Of a DNA stretch of 41,888 nucleotides, positions 15,343 through 24,077 are shown one piece after another. The stretch is from the NCBI GenBank assembly GCA_045531585.1, contig JAZSEH010000036.1:1-41888 (forward strand). The letters are read 5' to 3'. Position 1 is the first letter of the stretch; each line of letters opens with the position of its first letter. Origin of the DNA: SIG587 sp045531585. Lineage in GTDB: Bacteria; Bacillota; Clostridia; Oscillospirales; Acutalibacteraceae. The translations under genes were made by a program, and so were the position numbers. A model generated the notes under the pieces. That model was not told where the DNA came from. It was given only the letters and a program-made list of their open reading frames with translations, and did not search any database.

Positions 15343-16342
15343 TTTAGGCTCATCAAAAACCGTATTGTTTTCAAGTTCAAAAATTGTGTTGGAGCGCCCC
15401 AGCGCAGTAACCGTTGATGCAGAAACCTGGGAGCCTATATATTTTGGTGAAAAGGCTAAGCAAACCTTAGGCAGAACGCCGGATACGTTTGAGTGCGTTT
15501 TTCCTATTCAGCGGGGGGTTATATCGGATTATGATACTGCAGGAATTATGCTTCAGAATTATATGCAAAAAGCATTTGGCAGTAAAATTATCCGTCCCAA
15601 AATAATAGCAACCCTTCCTACGGGCTTAACCGAGCTGCAACACCATTCTCTCGCTAACGTTATTGAGGAAAGCGGCGGAAGAAATATTTCGGTAATAGAA
15701 TGTCCCCTGGCAATAGCCTTTGGCTTAGATTTGGATTTTACAACACCTAAGGGATATATGGTGGTTGATATTGGAGCAGGTGTTACCGATATTGCCGTTT
15801 TATCCTTAGGTGGTATTGCTCAGTGCGATTGCTTTAAAACAGGTTCCTTTGATTTTGACGAGTTGATTATTCGTTACGTTAGACGTGAGTACAATATCAT
15901 TATTGGTAATCTAACGGCTGAAAACATTAAAAAACAGATTGGCTGTGCCGTAAAACGCCCTGTAGAGCTTGCTATGATTGCTCGGGGAAGAAACGTGTTT
16001 ACAGGTATGCCTGAATCCTTTGAAATTTCATCTACACAGGTGTACGCCGCGCTTGTGGACTGTGCCTACAGTATATGCAATGCTGTAAGAAAGGTTCTTG
16101 AAAAAACGGATCCCGATATGGTGGCCGACATTATGGAGACAGGCTTATATCTTTCGGGAGGCGGCTCCAAGCTTTACGGTATGGACGTTCTTTTAAGTAA
16201 TTATATAGGTACTAAGGTTCATATTTGTGATGACCCTGAGCATAGTGTTGTTAAAGGAGCTGTTAAGGCTCTTAAAAAACCGGAGCTTTTGAAAAATGTC
16301 AATTATCAGTTCCGTTCAATTCAGGAATTGATAATTGAATAA
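15320..16342 (+). CDS. MreB/Mbl-like actin-family protein, divergent
   Basis: 340 residues with the actin/Hsp70 ATPase fold of MreB. Phosphate-1 segment IGIDLGSSKTV is at residues 5-15, phosphate-2 region VVDIGAGVTDIAVLSLGG replaces the usual GGGTT, and the adenosine motif LSGGGSKLYGMDVL is near residue 285. Other MreB landmarks (IATLPTGLTELQ, RREYNIIIGNLTAENIK) are present in diverged form. MreB builds filaments that guide side-wall synthesis. No mreC, mreD or rodA is adjacent, and the context (recD2, comF) is unusual, so it may be a paralogue with a specialised role. ATG 15320 is preferred over GTG 15308 or 15311. Confidence 0.85.
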   Translation: MATEIGIDLGSSKTVLFSSSKIVLERPSAVTVDAETWEPIYFGEKAKQTLGRTPDTFECVFPIQRGVISDYDTAGIMLQNYMQKAFGSKIIRPKIIATLPTGLTELQHHSLANVIEESGGRNISVIECPLAIAFGLDLDFTTPKGYMVVDIGAGVTDIAVLSLGGIAQCDCFKTGSFDFDELIIRYVRREYNIIIGNLTAENIKKQIGCAVKRPVELAMIARGRNVFTGMPESFEISSTQVYAALVDCAYSICNAVRKVLEKTDPDMVADIMETGLYLSGGGSKLYGMDVLLSNYIGTKVHICDDPEHSVVKGAVKALKKPELLKNVNYQFRSIQELIIE

Positions 16343-16349
16343 AAAAGTG

Positions 16350-16378
16350 TTGACAAATTCATAATTAGGTGTTAAAAT
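16350..16378 (+). promoter_or_regulatory. Promoter of infC-rpmI-rplT
   Basis: Consensus TTGACA at 16350-16355, a 17-bp spacer and TAAAAT at 16373-16378, starting seven bases after the preceding stop codon. Confidence 0.9.
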
Positions 16379-16384
16379 ACCTTT

Positions 16385-16547
16385 ACAACAAAGCAGAACT
16401 GTTTTTTCGTTCTCACCCGCAAGGCTTACTGAACGGGTCAATAGGTTACAAAAAAGTCCTTATTATAGGGTGTAATTGTGCTTATTATGCGTGAACGGAA
16501 ATTTTCTGTTCACGTTTTTGTTTTATATGTTTTGGAGGTGCTTAACC
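16385..16547 (+). promoter_or_regulatory. infC operon leader (L20-leader type) with attenuator
   Basis: About 160 nt of untranslated leader precede infC. A small stem ACCCG/CGGGT (16415-16419/16434-16438) is followed by a rho-independent terminator hairpin (16490-16514 plus T-run) that ends before the ribosome site. In Firmicutes this operon is commonly controlled by L20 binding a leader RNA that adopts terminating and antiterminating folds. Position and terminator fit that model; the exact L20-binding structure was not verified. Confidence 0.7.
16490..16524 (+). terminator. Leader attenuator of infC operon
   Basis: An 11-bp stem (CGTGAAC in the left arm, GTTCACG in the right) with a 3-nt loop, then TTTTTGTTTT. 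It lies between the promoter and the infC ribosome site, so it stops transcription conditionally. Confidence 0.85.
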
Positions 16548-17066
16548 ATTAGCAGCAAAGAATTGCCGATTAACGAAAGCATTAAATTCAAAGAGGTTCG
16601 CGTAATCGATTCAGACGGTTCACAGCTTGGAATTTTACCTATTAAGGATGCTATTGAGGCTGCATATGCCCGTGACCTTGATCTTGTAAACATTTCACCT
16701 AATGCTGATCCGCCTGTATGCAAAATTATGGATTACGGAAAGTATCGCTTTGAACAGGCTAAAAGGGAAAAGGAAGCCAGAAAAAATCAAAAGGTAATTG
16801 AGCTCAAGGAAATACGCCTTGGTCTTGGTATTGATACCCATGATTTTGAAACAAAAGGTAACCACGCTATCTCTTTCCTGAAAAGCGGTAACAAAGTAAA
16901 GGTTTCTATTCGTTTCCGTGGCCGTGAACTTGGTCATCCGGAAATAGGCCTTGAAATTATGAATCGCTTCGCAGAATATTGTGCTGAAGCAGCTACGGTT
17001 GAAAAGGCCGCTAAAATGGAGGGACGTAATATGCTTATGTTCCTTGTTCCCAAAACAAACAAGTAA
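16548..17066 (+). CDS. infC: Translation initiation factor IF-3, AUU start
   Basis: 172 residues; binds the 30S subunit, prevents subunit joining and checks the start codon. The sequence begins ISSKELPINESIKFKEVRVI and has the typical N-domain, a lysine-rich linker (REKEARKNQKVIELKEIRLG) and the C-domain ending EGRNMLMFLVPK. The homologous protein begins at ATT 16548, nine bases after GGAGG (16534-16538). Upstream in-frame codons (from GTG 16476) lie in the leader terminator and are not coding. An AUU start is the classical device for IF-3 autoregulation because IF-3 itself discourages such starts. rpmI follows 27 bp later. Confidence 0.95.
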   Translation: MSSKELPINESIKFKEVRVIDSDGSQLGILPIKDAIEAAYARDLDLVNISPNADPPVCKIMDYGKYRFEQAKREKEARKNQKVIELKEIRLGLGIDTHDFETKGNHAISFLKSGNKVKVSIRFRGRELGHPEIGLEIMNRFAEYCAEAATVEKAAKMEGRNMLMFLVPKTNK

Positions 17067-17093
17067 GGTAATTAAATTAAGGGAGGATATAAA

Positions 17094-17291
17094 ATGCCTA
17101 AGATCAAGACCCACAGCGGTGCAAAAAAGCGCTTTAAACTTACCAAAACCGGTCAGGTTAAGCGTGCACATGCTTACAAATCACACATTCTCAACAAGAA
17201 AACTACAAAGCGTAAGAGAAATCTTCGTAAGACAGTTGTTGCCGATGTAACCAACGTTGCAAAGGTAAAGAAAATGATTCCTTACAAATAA
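17094..17291 (+). CDS. rpmI: 50S ribosomal protein L35
   Basis: 65 residues, highly basic. It starts MPKIKTHSGAKKRFKLTKTG and contains AYKSHILNKKTTKRKRNLRK, both diagnostic of bacterial L35. Length is normal. A strong GGGAGG ribosome site precedes ATG 17094. It is the middle gene of the infC-rpmI-rplT operon and is normally regulated together with L20 through the leader. Confidence 0.98.
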   Translation: MPKIKTHSGAKKRFKLTKTGQVKRAHAYKSHILNKKTTKRKRNLRKTVVADVTNVAKVKKMIPYK

Positions 17292-17319
17292 GATTAACAG
17301 ATAATGGAGGTTACAGCAA

Positions 17320-17679
17320 ATGGCTCGTGTTAAGGGTGCGTTAGCTACACGCAAAAGAAGAAAAAAGACATTAAAGCTTGCCAAGGGTTACTTTGGTGCA
17401 AAATCTAAGCTTTTTAAAACCGCTAAAGAGGCAGTAATGAAGTCCGGTAACTATGCTTATATCGGTCGTCGCCTCAAGAAGAGAGATTTCCGTCGCCTGT
17501 GGATTACTCGTATTTCTGCAGCTGCAAAAATTAACGGAATGAACTATTCTACATTTATGAATGGTCTTAAGAAGGCCGGCGTTCAGATTAACCGTAAGAT
17601 GTTAGCTGAGCTTGCAGTTAATGATGCTGCCGGTTTTGCTACTCTTGCAAAAGCTGCAAAAAAAGCACTTGATAAATAA
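17320..17679 (+). CDS. rplT: 50S ribosomal protein L20
   Basis: 119 residues. The N-terminal extension MARVKGALATRKRRKKTLKL and the globular region (YIGRRLKKRDFRRLWITRI, NGMNYSTFMNGLKKAGVQIN) are those of L20, an early 23S rRNA-binding assembly protein. L20 is the usual repressor of this operon, acting on the leader upstream of infC. A GGAGG site precedes ATG 17320 and a strong terminator follows the stop. Confidence 0.98.
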   Translation: MARVKGALATRKRRKKTLKLAKGYFGAKSKLFKTAKEAVMKSGNYAYIGRRLKKRDFRRLWITRISAAAKINGMNYSTFMNGLKKAGVQINRKMLAELAVNDAAGFATLAKAAKKALDK

Positions 17680-17683
17680 GGCT

Positions 17684-17719
17684 CTTCGCCTGAGTTTTTA
17701 ACACTCAGGCGAAGTTTTT
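17684..17719 (+). terminator. Terminator of the infC operon
   Basis: A 12-bp perfect stem CTTCGCCTGAGT/ACTCAGGCGAAG with a 7-nt loop, followed by five T residues, starts five bases after the rplT stop. Confidence 0.95.
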
Positions 17720-17746
17720 CATTTTAATTTTAAGGGAGTTATCACA

Positions 17747-18526
17747 TTGAAAGCAACAGTTCTTATCACAGCTAAAGATAATCAACTGATAAAAAACATA
17801 GCAAAACTTCAAGGGAGCTCACGTTTTCGTCATGAATGTGAAATGTTCGTTCTTGAGGGTATGCGTCTGTGTGCTGATGCCTTAGAAAACAATGTTCATT
17901 TTGAAAAAATACTATTTACTCAAGGTTTTCGTGAAAAGAATCAAGAAATTATAAATAAGTTTATTGATAATTCTGACGAAAGCTTTGAAATAAGCGAACA
18001 GCTGTTTAATAAGATATCCGATACCAAAACACCACAGGGCGTTTTGGCTGTTTGTCGTATGCAAAAAAACGATAGCTTTGAATTTGATAAAAACGGAAAA
18101 TATATTGCCCTTGAAAATATTGGCGACCCATCAAACTTGGGAGCCATTTGCCGAAGCAGTGAGGCTTTGGGAATAAAGGGTATTATAGTTTCAAGTGATG
18201 GGTGTGACCCTTACAGCCCAAAGGTTCTTCGTGCGTCTATGGGCACCGTTCTTCGTATGCCTGTATTTATTACTGATGACCTTGTGAGCACACTTAAAGG
18301 CTGTGAGCTTATGAAATACGCCTGTGTGGTAGATAACGCCGAAAAAATTACAGATGTATCCTTCGCAGGGGGATGTATTTCTCTTATTGGTAATGAGGGC
18401 TCAGGTCTAACCGATGAAGTTATCAGTATATGTGATAAAAGAATTACAATTCCTATGGCAGGTAGGGTGGAATCCCTTAATGCTTCCGTTGCAGCAGCCA
18501 TAGTTATGTGGGAAATGGTAAAATGA
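17747..18526 (+). CDS. TrmH/SpoU family RNA methyltransferase
   Basis: 259 residues. An N-terminal substrate-binding domain (about 1-95) is followed by the knotted SpoU methyltransferase domain. Motif 1 is ENIGDPSNLGAICRSSEALG, motif 2 IGNEGSGL and motif 3 ESLNASVAAAIVMWEM, all intact. Such enzymes 2'-O-methylate ribose in 23S rRNA or tRNA; the exact target cannot be told from sequence (RlmB-like or TsnR-like). The start is TTG 17747 with AAGGGAG about 10 bases upstream. Its stop overlaps the dprA start (ATGA). It begins the long 17.7-35 kb gene run, though I could not see a convincing promoter in the 27 bp before it. Confidence 0.92.
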   Translation: MKATVLITAKDNQLIKNIAKLQGSSRFRHECEMFVLEGMRLCADALENNVHFEKILFTQGFREKNQEIINKFIDNSDESFEISEQLFNKISDTKTPQGVLAVCRMQKNDSFEFDKNGKYIALENIGDPSNLGAICRSSEALGIKGIIVSSDGCDPYSPKVLRASMGTVLRMPVFITDDLVSTLKGCELMKYACVVDNAEKITDVSFAGGCISLIGNEGSGLTDEVISICDKRITIPMAGRVESLNASVAAAIVMWEMVK

Positions 18527-19647
18527 TGATATATGATGTTTGGTTACAGCGTGCTCTGGGTTTTGGTAAAAAGAAATTGAAGCAAGCTTTGGAATTTTAT
18601 GGCAACAGTGAAAATATTTTCAAAGCCGATGAAAACATCCTTGCTCTATCTAACGTTTTTTCAAAGATGGATATTAAAAGAATAACCGAGACAACCCTTA
18701 ACGATGCTAAACAAATAATCAAAGACTGTAAAAAGCGGAAAATCAATATTATTACTATATCTGATCCTAAATATCCTCAATGTCTTCGTGAGATAGAATC
18801 TCCACCTATCGTCTTATATTATAGAGGCACTTTCCCTGATTTTGATAACACCCCAACCGTTGCAGTTGTTGGTACACGTGAAATAACAGAATACGGTGGA
18901 AAATGTGCCTATTCCTTAGGCTTGCGCCTTGCAAAGGCAGGAATGATAGTTGTAAGCGGCGGTGCCCGTGGCGGAGATAGAAACGCTCACCTTGGGGCAC
19001 TATGTGTTGGTGGATTAACTGTTGCCGTGCTTGGATGCGGTTTAGACTATCCTTATCTTTACGAAAATAAAAAAATGCGTACAGAAATTGAAAAAACAGG
19101 TTGCGTAATCAGTGAATATCCTCCGATGTATCCTGCAGGCAAAAAGACCTTTCCTGTAAGGAACAGAATACTTGCCGGACTATCTCTTGGTGTAGTTGTT
19201 GTGGAGGCTCCTGAGAAAAGTGGCAGTCTTATAACTGCAAACCGAGCGCTTGAGGAGGGAAGGGACGTTTTCGTTGTTCCCGGCAGAGCAGGAGACGCTA
19301 CCTGTGCAGGGTCTAATATGCTGCTTAGAGACGGTGCAATACCACTTTTATCTGCTATGGATATTTTTAATGAATATTTACAGCGTTTTCCTGATAAAAT
19401 CAATATTGAAGAAGCATTTAATCCAACAAAAAAGGTAACTTCTTCAAAAAATACACAAAATTTAAAATCAAACCTTTCCAAATCAGCAAAAATGTTGTAT
19501 AATAATTTGAATACAGAAATTTTTACTATGGATGATATTTTTGTTGAAGGTCTTTCAGCAGGAGAAATTATAGCCGCCTTTACTGAGCTTGAACTTTCGG
19601 GATATATTAAAGCAGTACCGGGCGGAAGATATACTAAAAATAAATAG
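18523..19647 (+). CDS. dprA: DNA-processing protein DprA
   Basis: 374 residues. DprA loads RecA on incoming single-stranded DNA during transformation and also occurs in non-competent species. Seen: an N-terminal helical/HhH region (about 1-60); the Rossmann core with VAVVGTREITEYGGKCAYSL, SGGARGGDRNAH, AVLGCGLDYPYLYENK, PVRNRILAGLS and GSLITANRALEEGRDVFVVP; and a C-terminal winged helix (about 315-370). The typical SGGA-GID signature is SGGARGGD here. ATG 18523 overlaps the upstream stop by four bases. The neighbours topA and trmFO are its standard partners in Firmicutes. Confidence 0.95.
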   Translation: MMIYDVWLQRALGFGKKKLKQALEFYGNSENIFKADENILALSNVFSKMDIKRITETTLNDAKQIIKDCKKRKINIITISDPKYPQCLREIESPPIVLYYRGTFPDFDNTPTVAVVGTREITEYGGKCAYSLGLRLAKAGMIVVSGGARGGDRNAHLGALCVGGLTVAVLGCGLDYPYLYENKKMRTEIEKTGCVISEYPPMYPAGKKTFPVRNRILAGLSLGVVVVEAPEKSGSLITANRALEEGRDVFVVPGRAGDATCAGSNMLLRDGAIPLLSAMDIFNEYLQRFPDKINIEEAFNPTKKVTSSKNTQNLKSNLSKSAKMLYNNLNTEIFTMDDIFVEGLSAGEIIAAFTELELSGYIKAVPGGRYTKNK

Positions 19648-19658
19648 GTGATGTTTTT

Positions 19659-21743
19659 ATGTCAAAACTTGTAATTGTTGAGTCTCCTACAAAGGTAAAA
19701 AATATAAAAAAATATCTTGGTAAAGACTATAACGTTGTTGCATCTATGGGACACGTTAGAGATCTTCCCAAATCAAAAATAGGAGTAGATATTGATAATA
19801 ACTTTAAGCCACAGTATATAAATATGTCTGATAAAAAGGAGCTTATAAAAAAGCTTAAAGAGGCTGCGGCAGAAAGCGATTTTGTTTATCTTGCAACCGA
19901 CCCTGACCGTGAGGGTGAGGCAATATCCTGGCATCTTGCCCAAATACTTGCGCTTGATATGAACGATGCAAACCGTGTTTGCTTTAATGAGATTACCGAA
20001 AAAGCAGTTCTTGCAGGTATGGCAGACCCCAGAAAAATTAATATTGACCTTGTAGACGCTCAGCAGGCCCGCAGAGTTCTTGATAGAATAGTGGGCTATA
20101 AGCTTAGCCCTTTTCTTTGGAAAAAGGTTAAAAGCGGTCTTTCTGCGGGACGTGTTCAAACCGTTGCATTAAAGCTTATTGTTGACAGAGAACGTGAAAT
20201 TGAAAAATTTGTAAGCGATGAATATTGGACTATAGATGCCAAGCTTGTTGCTTCAAAAAAGAATTTTATTGCTAAATTTTACGGTAAGGTTGGCCAGGAT
20301 AAGCTTGATATTACTAACAGTGACGATGCTCAAAAGCTTGTAGAAATACTAAACGAGCAGGAATACGTTGTTGATTCTGTTAAAAAAGGAGTCCGCAATA
20401 AACAGCCTGCTCCTCCTTTCACAACCTCAACCCTTCAGCAGGAGGCATCCCGTAAGCTTGGCTTTACGGGTCAACGTACTATGCGTGTTGCTCAACAGCT
20501 TTATGAAGGAATTGAGCTTCCCGGTCACGGCACTATAGGTCTTATAACCTATATGCGTACCGATTCTCTTAGAATTTCTCAGGAAGCACGTGAAGCAGGT
20601 AAGGCCTATATCAATGCGGTTTTCGGCCCTAAGTATATACCTAAAACCGACAGATACTATAAAACTAAAGCAGGCGCACAGGATGCTCACGAGGCTATCC
20701 GTCCTACAATGGTGGTTCATTCGCCTGATACTATAACCCGCTACCTTACTCCCGAGCAAAATAAGCTTTATAGGTTAATATGGGACCGCTTTATTGCCAG
20801 CCTTATGGCTAACTGCGTCCACGATACCGTTTCTGCTGAAATAAAGGCAGGAGATTACCTGTTTAAGGCAAGCGGTTACAGCGTTAAATTTGACGGATAT
20901 ACCGCCATTTATGAAGAGGGTAAGGATGAGGATGAAGCAGGCGGCGTAATGCTTCCCGAGATGGCTGAGGGTGACGTTTTAAAGCTTAAGGAGCTTATCC
21001 CCAATCAGCATTTTACTCAGCCCCCTGCAAGGTTTACAGAACCTACCCTTATTAAGGCCCTTGATGAAAACGGTATAGGTCGTCCTTCTACCTATGCTCC
21101 AATAATAGGTAATATAATTCAAAGGTCATATATCGAGCGTGAAAAGAAGGCCTTAAAGCCTACCAATCTTGGTACAGTTGTTTCCGACCTTGTTTCCGAG
21201 CACTTCAAAAAGATAGTTGATGTTAAATTTACCGCAAATATGGAACAACAGCTTGATAAAATTGAGGAAGGCGAGCTTGGCTGGATTGATACCATTGGTA
21301 ATTTCTATTCAGATTTTGCATCTATGCTTAGTAAGGCTGAGGATTCAATGGGTGGAAAGCGCGTAAAGGTTCCTCAGGAGGAAACCGACGTTATTTGCGA
21401 GAAATGTGGCCGTAAAATGGTTATTAAAAGCAGCCGTTTTGGTAAATTCCTTGCTTGCCCGGGTTATCCCGAGTGTAAAAATACCAAGCCCGTACCTGAG
21501 GATGAGGTTAAACAACCCTGTCCTAAATGCGGTGCAAAGCTTATTAGACGCGTCTCCAAAAAGACAAATAAAAAATTCTACGGCTGCTCTAATTATCCTG
21601 CTTGTGATTTTGCCGCACCGGGAATACCTACAGGTGATATCTGTAAGGAGTGCGGAGGATATATCATATCAGGCCTAAGAGGCAGAAAATATTGTATGAA
21701 TGCCGATTGTCCCACAAGAGCAAAAAAGGCTGAAAAGAAATAA
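19659..21743 (+). CDS. topA: DNA topoisomerase I (type IA)
   Basis: 694 residues; relaxes negative supercoils by transient single-strand cleavage. The Toprim domain begins KLVIVESPTKVKNIKKYLG and has the metal site ATDPDREGEAISWHL. The catalytic tyrosine is Tyr298 in LITYMRTDSLRIS. Three C-terminal zinc ribbons follow: CEKC...CPGYPEC, CPKC...CSNYPAC and CKEC...CMNADC. Full length for the Firmicute enzyme. It starts 11 bp after dprA with GGTGATG upstream and is followed immediately by trmFO. Confidence 0.98.
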   Translation: MSKLVIVESPTKVKNIKKYLGKDYNVVASMGHVRDLPKSKIGVDIDNNFKPQYINMSDKKELIKKLKEAAAESDFVYLATDPDREGEAISWHLAQILALDMNDANRVCFNEITEKAVLAGMADPRKINIDLVDAQQARRVLDRIVGYKLSPFLWKKVKSGLSAGRVQTVALKLIVDREREIEKFVSDEYWTIDAKLVASKKNFIAKFYGKVGQDKLDITNSDDAQKLVEILNEQEYVVDSVKKGVRNKQPAPPFTTSTLQQEASRKLGFTGQRTMRVAQQLYEGIELPGHGTIGLITYMRTDSLRISQEAREAGKAYINAVFGPKYIPKTDRYYKTKAGAQDAHEAIRPTMVVHSPDTITRYLTPEQNKLYRLIWDRFIASLMANCVHDTVSAEIKAGDYLFKASGYSVKFDGYTAIYEEGKDEDEAGGVMLPEMAEGDVLKLKELIPNQHFTQPPARFTEPTLIKALDENGIGRPSTYAPIIGNIIQRSYIEREKKALKPTNLGTVVSDLVSEHFKKIVDVKFTANMEQQLDKIEEGELGWIDTIGNFYSDFASMLSKAEDSMGGKRVKVPQEETDVICEKCGRKMVIKSSRFGKFLACPGYPECKNTKPVPEDEVKQPCPKCGAKLIRRVSKKTNKKFYGCSNYPACDFAAPGIPTGDICKECGGYIISGLRGRKYCMNADCPTRAKKAEKK

Positions 21744-21744
21744 A

Positions 21745-23043
21745 ATGGAAAAAATAACTGTAATTGGTGCAGGCCTTGCAGGCTGTGAGGCCGCACTGCA
21801 AATTGCAAAACAGGGAATTAAGGTTGATCTTGTCGAGATGAAGCCGGATAAAATGACGCCGGCTCACCATAGTCCTTTGTTTGCTGAGCTTGTATGCTCA
21901 AATTCCTTAAAGGCAGCAAGGGTAGATTCTGCTGCAGGACTTCTTAAGGAAGAAATGCGCAGATTTTCATCTGTATGTCTTGATGCCGCCGATAGGACAA
22001 GCGTTGCCGCAGGCGGTGCCTTAGCTGTTGACCGTGACCTTTTTTCAAAGGATATAACCAAAGCAGTTAAGGAAAATGAAAATATAAACGTAATTCATAC
22101 CGTTATGGATACTATTCCCGAAGAAGGGATTACCGTTGTTGCAACAGGACCCTTGACTGACGGTGGACTTACAAGCTCCATTGCAGAGTATTCAAATGAA
22201 GAGAATCTAAACTTTTTTGATGCGGCTGCACCTATAGTCACCGCTGAAAGTATTGATTTTTATAAGGCGTTTTACGCAAGCAGATACGATAAGGGTGACG
22301 ACGATTACATAAACTGTCCAATGAATAAGGAGCAGTATGAAGCGTTTTATAACGAGCTTATTAATGCAGAAAGTGCACCTTTAAAGGATTTTGATAAGCC
22401 CCTTACCGTGTACGAGGGCTGTATGCCTGTAGAGGTTCTTGCAAAACGCGGACACGATTCTATTCGTTTTGGTCCCCTTAAGCCTGTAGGTCTTAAGGAC
22501 CCCGCAACAGGGCACAGACCGTGGGCTGTGGTTCAGCTTCGCAGAGAAAACAGTGAGGGAACGCTTTTTAACCTGGTTGGTTTTCAAACAAATTTGAAAT
22601 TTAGCGAACAAAAAAGAGTCTTTTCTATGATTCCCGGACTTGAAAATGCCGATTTTATGCGTTATGGCGTTATGCATCGCAACACCTTTATCAACTCACC
22701 TAAGCTTTTAAATGAGGATTTATCTTTAAAAAAGAATTCAAAAGTATTTTTTGCAGGTCAGCTTTCAGGTGTGGAAGGATATATGGAATCTGCGGCTTCA
22801 GGAATAGTTGCAGGAATAAACGCCGCAAGAAAATTGAAGGGCGAAGAGCCCTTAATTCTTCCAAAATTCACTATGATTGGCGCATTGCTTGGTTATATAA
22901 CTGACCCATTGGTTGAGAATTTCCAACCTATGGGGGCAAATTTTGGAATATTACCGGCTCTTGAGCCGCACATACGTGATAAAAGGGAAAGATATATGGC
23001 TCTTGCAAAACGCTCTCTTTCGTATTTTGATAAACTCTTTTAA
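21745..23043 (+). CDS. trmFO: Methylenetetrahydrofolate-tRNA-(uracil-5-)-methyltransferase TrmFO
   Basis: 432 residues; FAD- and folate-dependent formation of m5U54 in the tRNA T-loop. The N-terminal FAD-binding motif is VIGAGLAGCEAALQIA. Conserved cysteines are present in LVCSNSLK and in VYEGCMPVEVL. The C-terminal FAD-binding segment FFAGQLSGVEGYMESAASG is intact. ATG 21745 follows the topA stop after one base; the frame extends upstream inside topA without support. topA-trmFO adjacency is characteristic of Firmicutes. Its substrate class includes the tRNA-Lys encoded later in this window. Confidence 0.97.
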   Translation: MEKITVIGAGLAGCEAALQIAKQGIKVDLVEMKPDKMTPAHHSPLFAELVCSNSLKAARVDSAAGLLKEEMRRFSSVCLDAADRTSVAAGGALAVDRDLFSKDITKAVKENENINVIHTVMDTIPEEGITVVATGPLTDGGLTSSIAEYSNEENLNFFDAAAPIVTAESIDFYKAFYASRYDKGDDDYINCPMNKEQYEAFYNELINAESAPLKDFDKPLTVYEGCMPVEVLAKRGHDSIRFGPLKPVGLKDPATGHRPWAVVQLRRENSEGTLFNLVGFQTNLKFSEQKRVFSMIPGLENADFMRYGVMHRNTFINSPKLLNEDLSLKKNSKVFFAGQLSGVEGYMESAASGIVAGINAARKLKGEEPLILPKFTMIGALLGYITDPLVENFQPMGANFGILPALEPHIRDKRERYMALAKRSLSYFDKLF

Positions 23044-23054
23044 GGAGGATTTTT

Positions 23055-24077
23055 ATGAAAATAATTATAGACGCTTTTGGTGGAGATAACGCACCGTTAG
23101 AGGCTATAAAGGGCGCAGCCCTTGCCGCCAAAGAATATGGCATTGAAATGATTCTTTGCGGCGATACTGAAAAGATAAACGCCTGTATAAAGGAAAATGC
23201 TATAGATTTTGGCGGTAAAGAATACGAAATAATTGATGCTCCCGATGTGTTTGATATGCACGATGAGCCTACAACGCTTTTAAAGAAAAATTCAAATACC
23301 TCCTTAGCCGTTGCCTTCCGTGCTTTGGCAGAAGGAAAAGCGGATGCCCTTGTTTCTGCAGGAAGCACAGGCGCAATTGTTGTTGGCGGTACCCTTATTG
23401 TTAAAAGAATTAAGGGCGTTAAACGTCCTGCGCTTGCATCTATGATACCTTCCCCTGATGCATCCTATATGCTTATGGATGTTGGTGCTAATGCGGAATG
23501 TCGTCCTGAAATGCTTGCACAGTTTGGTGTAATGTCAAGTGTTTATCTTACCAAAGTAGTTGGTAGAGAGAATCCAACAATAGGTCTTCTAAACATAGGA
23601 ACAGAAAATACCAAGGGCGGCAGTCTTCAGCAGGAAAGCTATAAGCTACTTGAAAAGGCACCTATAAACTTTATTGGTAACGTTGAATCCCGTGAAATGC
23701 CTAAGGGTGTTTGCGATGGTATTGTTACAGATGGATTTAGCGGCAACATTGCCTTAAAACTTATTGAAGGAACTTCATCAACCCTTTTTAAGATGCTTAA
23801 GGGTGTATTCTATAAAAATTTAATCAATAAGCTTGCCGCTGGAATTTTAAAGGGCGGCCTTATGACCATAAAAAAGAAAATGGATGCTTCAGAGGTAGGC
23901 GGTGCTCCACTGCTTGGTGTGGCCAGGCCTGTTATTAAAGCACATGGTAATTCTAATGCCGTTGCATTTAAAAACGCAGTTAATCAGGCAATCCTTTTTA
24001 CTGAAAATAACGTTATTGGCGCTATAAGTGAGGATATTGCCAAGCTTAGTGCAGAGGTTAAAAATGAAGAAGCTTGA
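23055..24077 (+). CDS. plsX: Phosphate acyltransferase PlsX
   Basis: 340 residues; converts acyl-ACP to acyl-phosphate for phospholipid synthesis (used by PlsY). It starts MKIIIDAFGGDNAPLEAIKG, and contains VSAGSTGAIVVGGTLIVKRI, DVGANAECRPEMLAQFG, NIGTENTKGG and IVTDGFSGNIALKLIEG, all family landmarks. AAGGAGG lies before ATG 23055. The acyl carrier protein gene acpP, often found between plsX and rnc, is not present. The 3' end overlaps rnc by 14 bases. Confidence 0.97.
   Translation: MKIIIDAFGGDNAPLEAIKGAALAAKEYGIEMILCGDTEKINACIKENAIDFGGKEYEIIDAPDVFDMHDEPTTLLKKNSNTSLAVAFRALAEGKADALVSAGSTGAIVVGGTLIVKRIKGVKRPALASMIPSPDASYMLMDVGANAECRPEMLAQFGVMSSVYLTKVVGRENPTIGLLNIGTENTKGGSLQQESYKLLEKAPINFIGNVESREMPKGVCDGIVTDGFSGNIALKLIEGTSSTLFKMLKGVFYKNLINKLAAGILKGGLMTIKKKMDASEVGGAPLLGVARPVIKAHGNSNAVAFKNAVNQAILFTENNVIGAISEDIAKLSAEVKNEEA

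Noticed and set aside
16476..16547. N-terminal extension of infC from GTG 16476
   Set aside because: It runs through the attenuator hairpin and the ribosome site; IF-3 homology begins at the ATT codon.
16695..17171. 158-codon minus-strand frame across infC and rpmI
   Set aside because: Antisense to two certain genes, low-complexity and without motifs.
19059..19481. 140-codon minus-strand frame inside dprA
   Set aside because: Shadow of a well-supported gene; no ribosome site, no recognisable domain.
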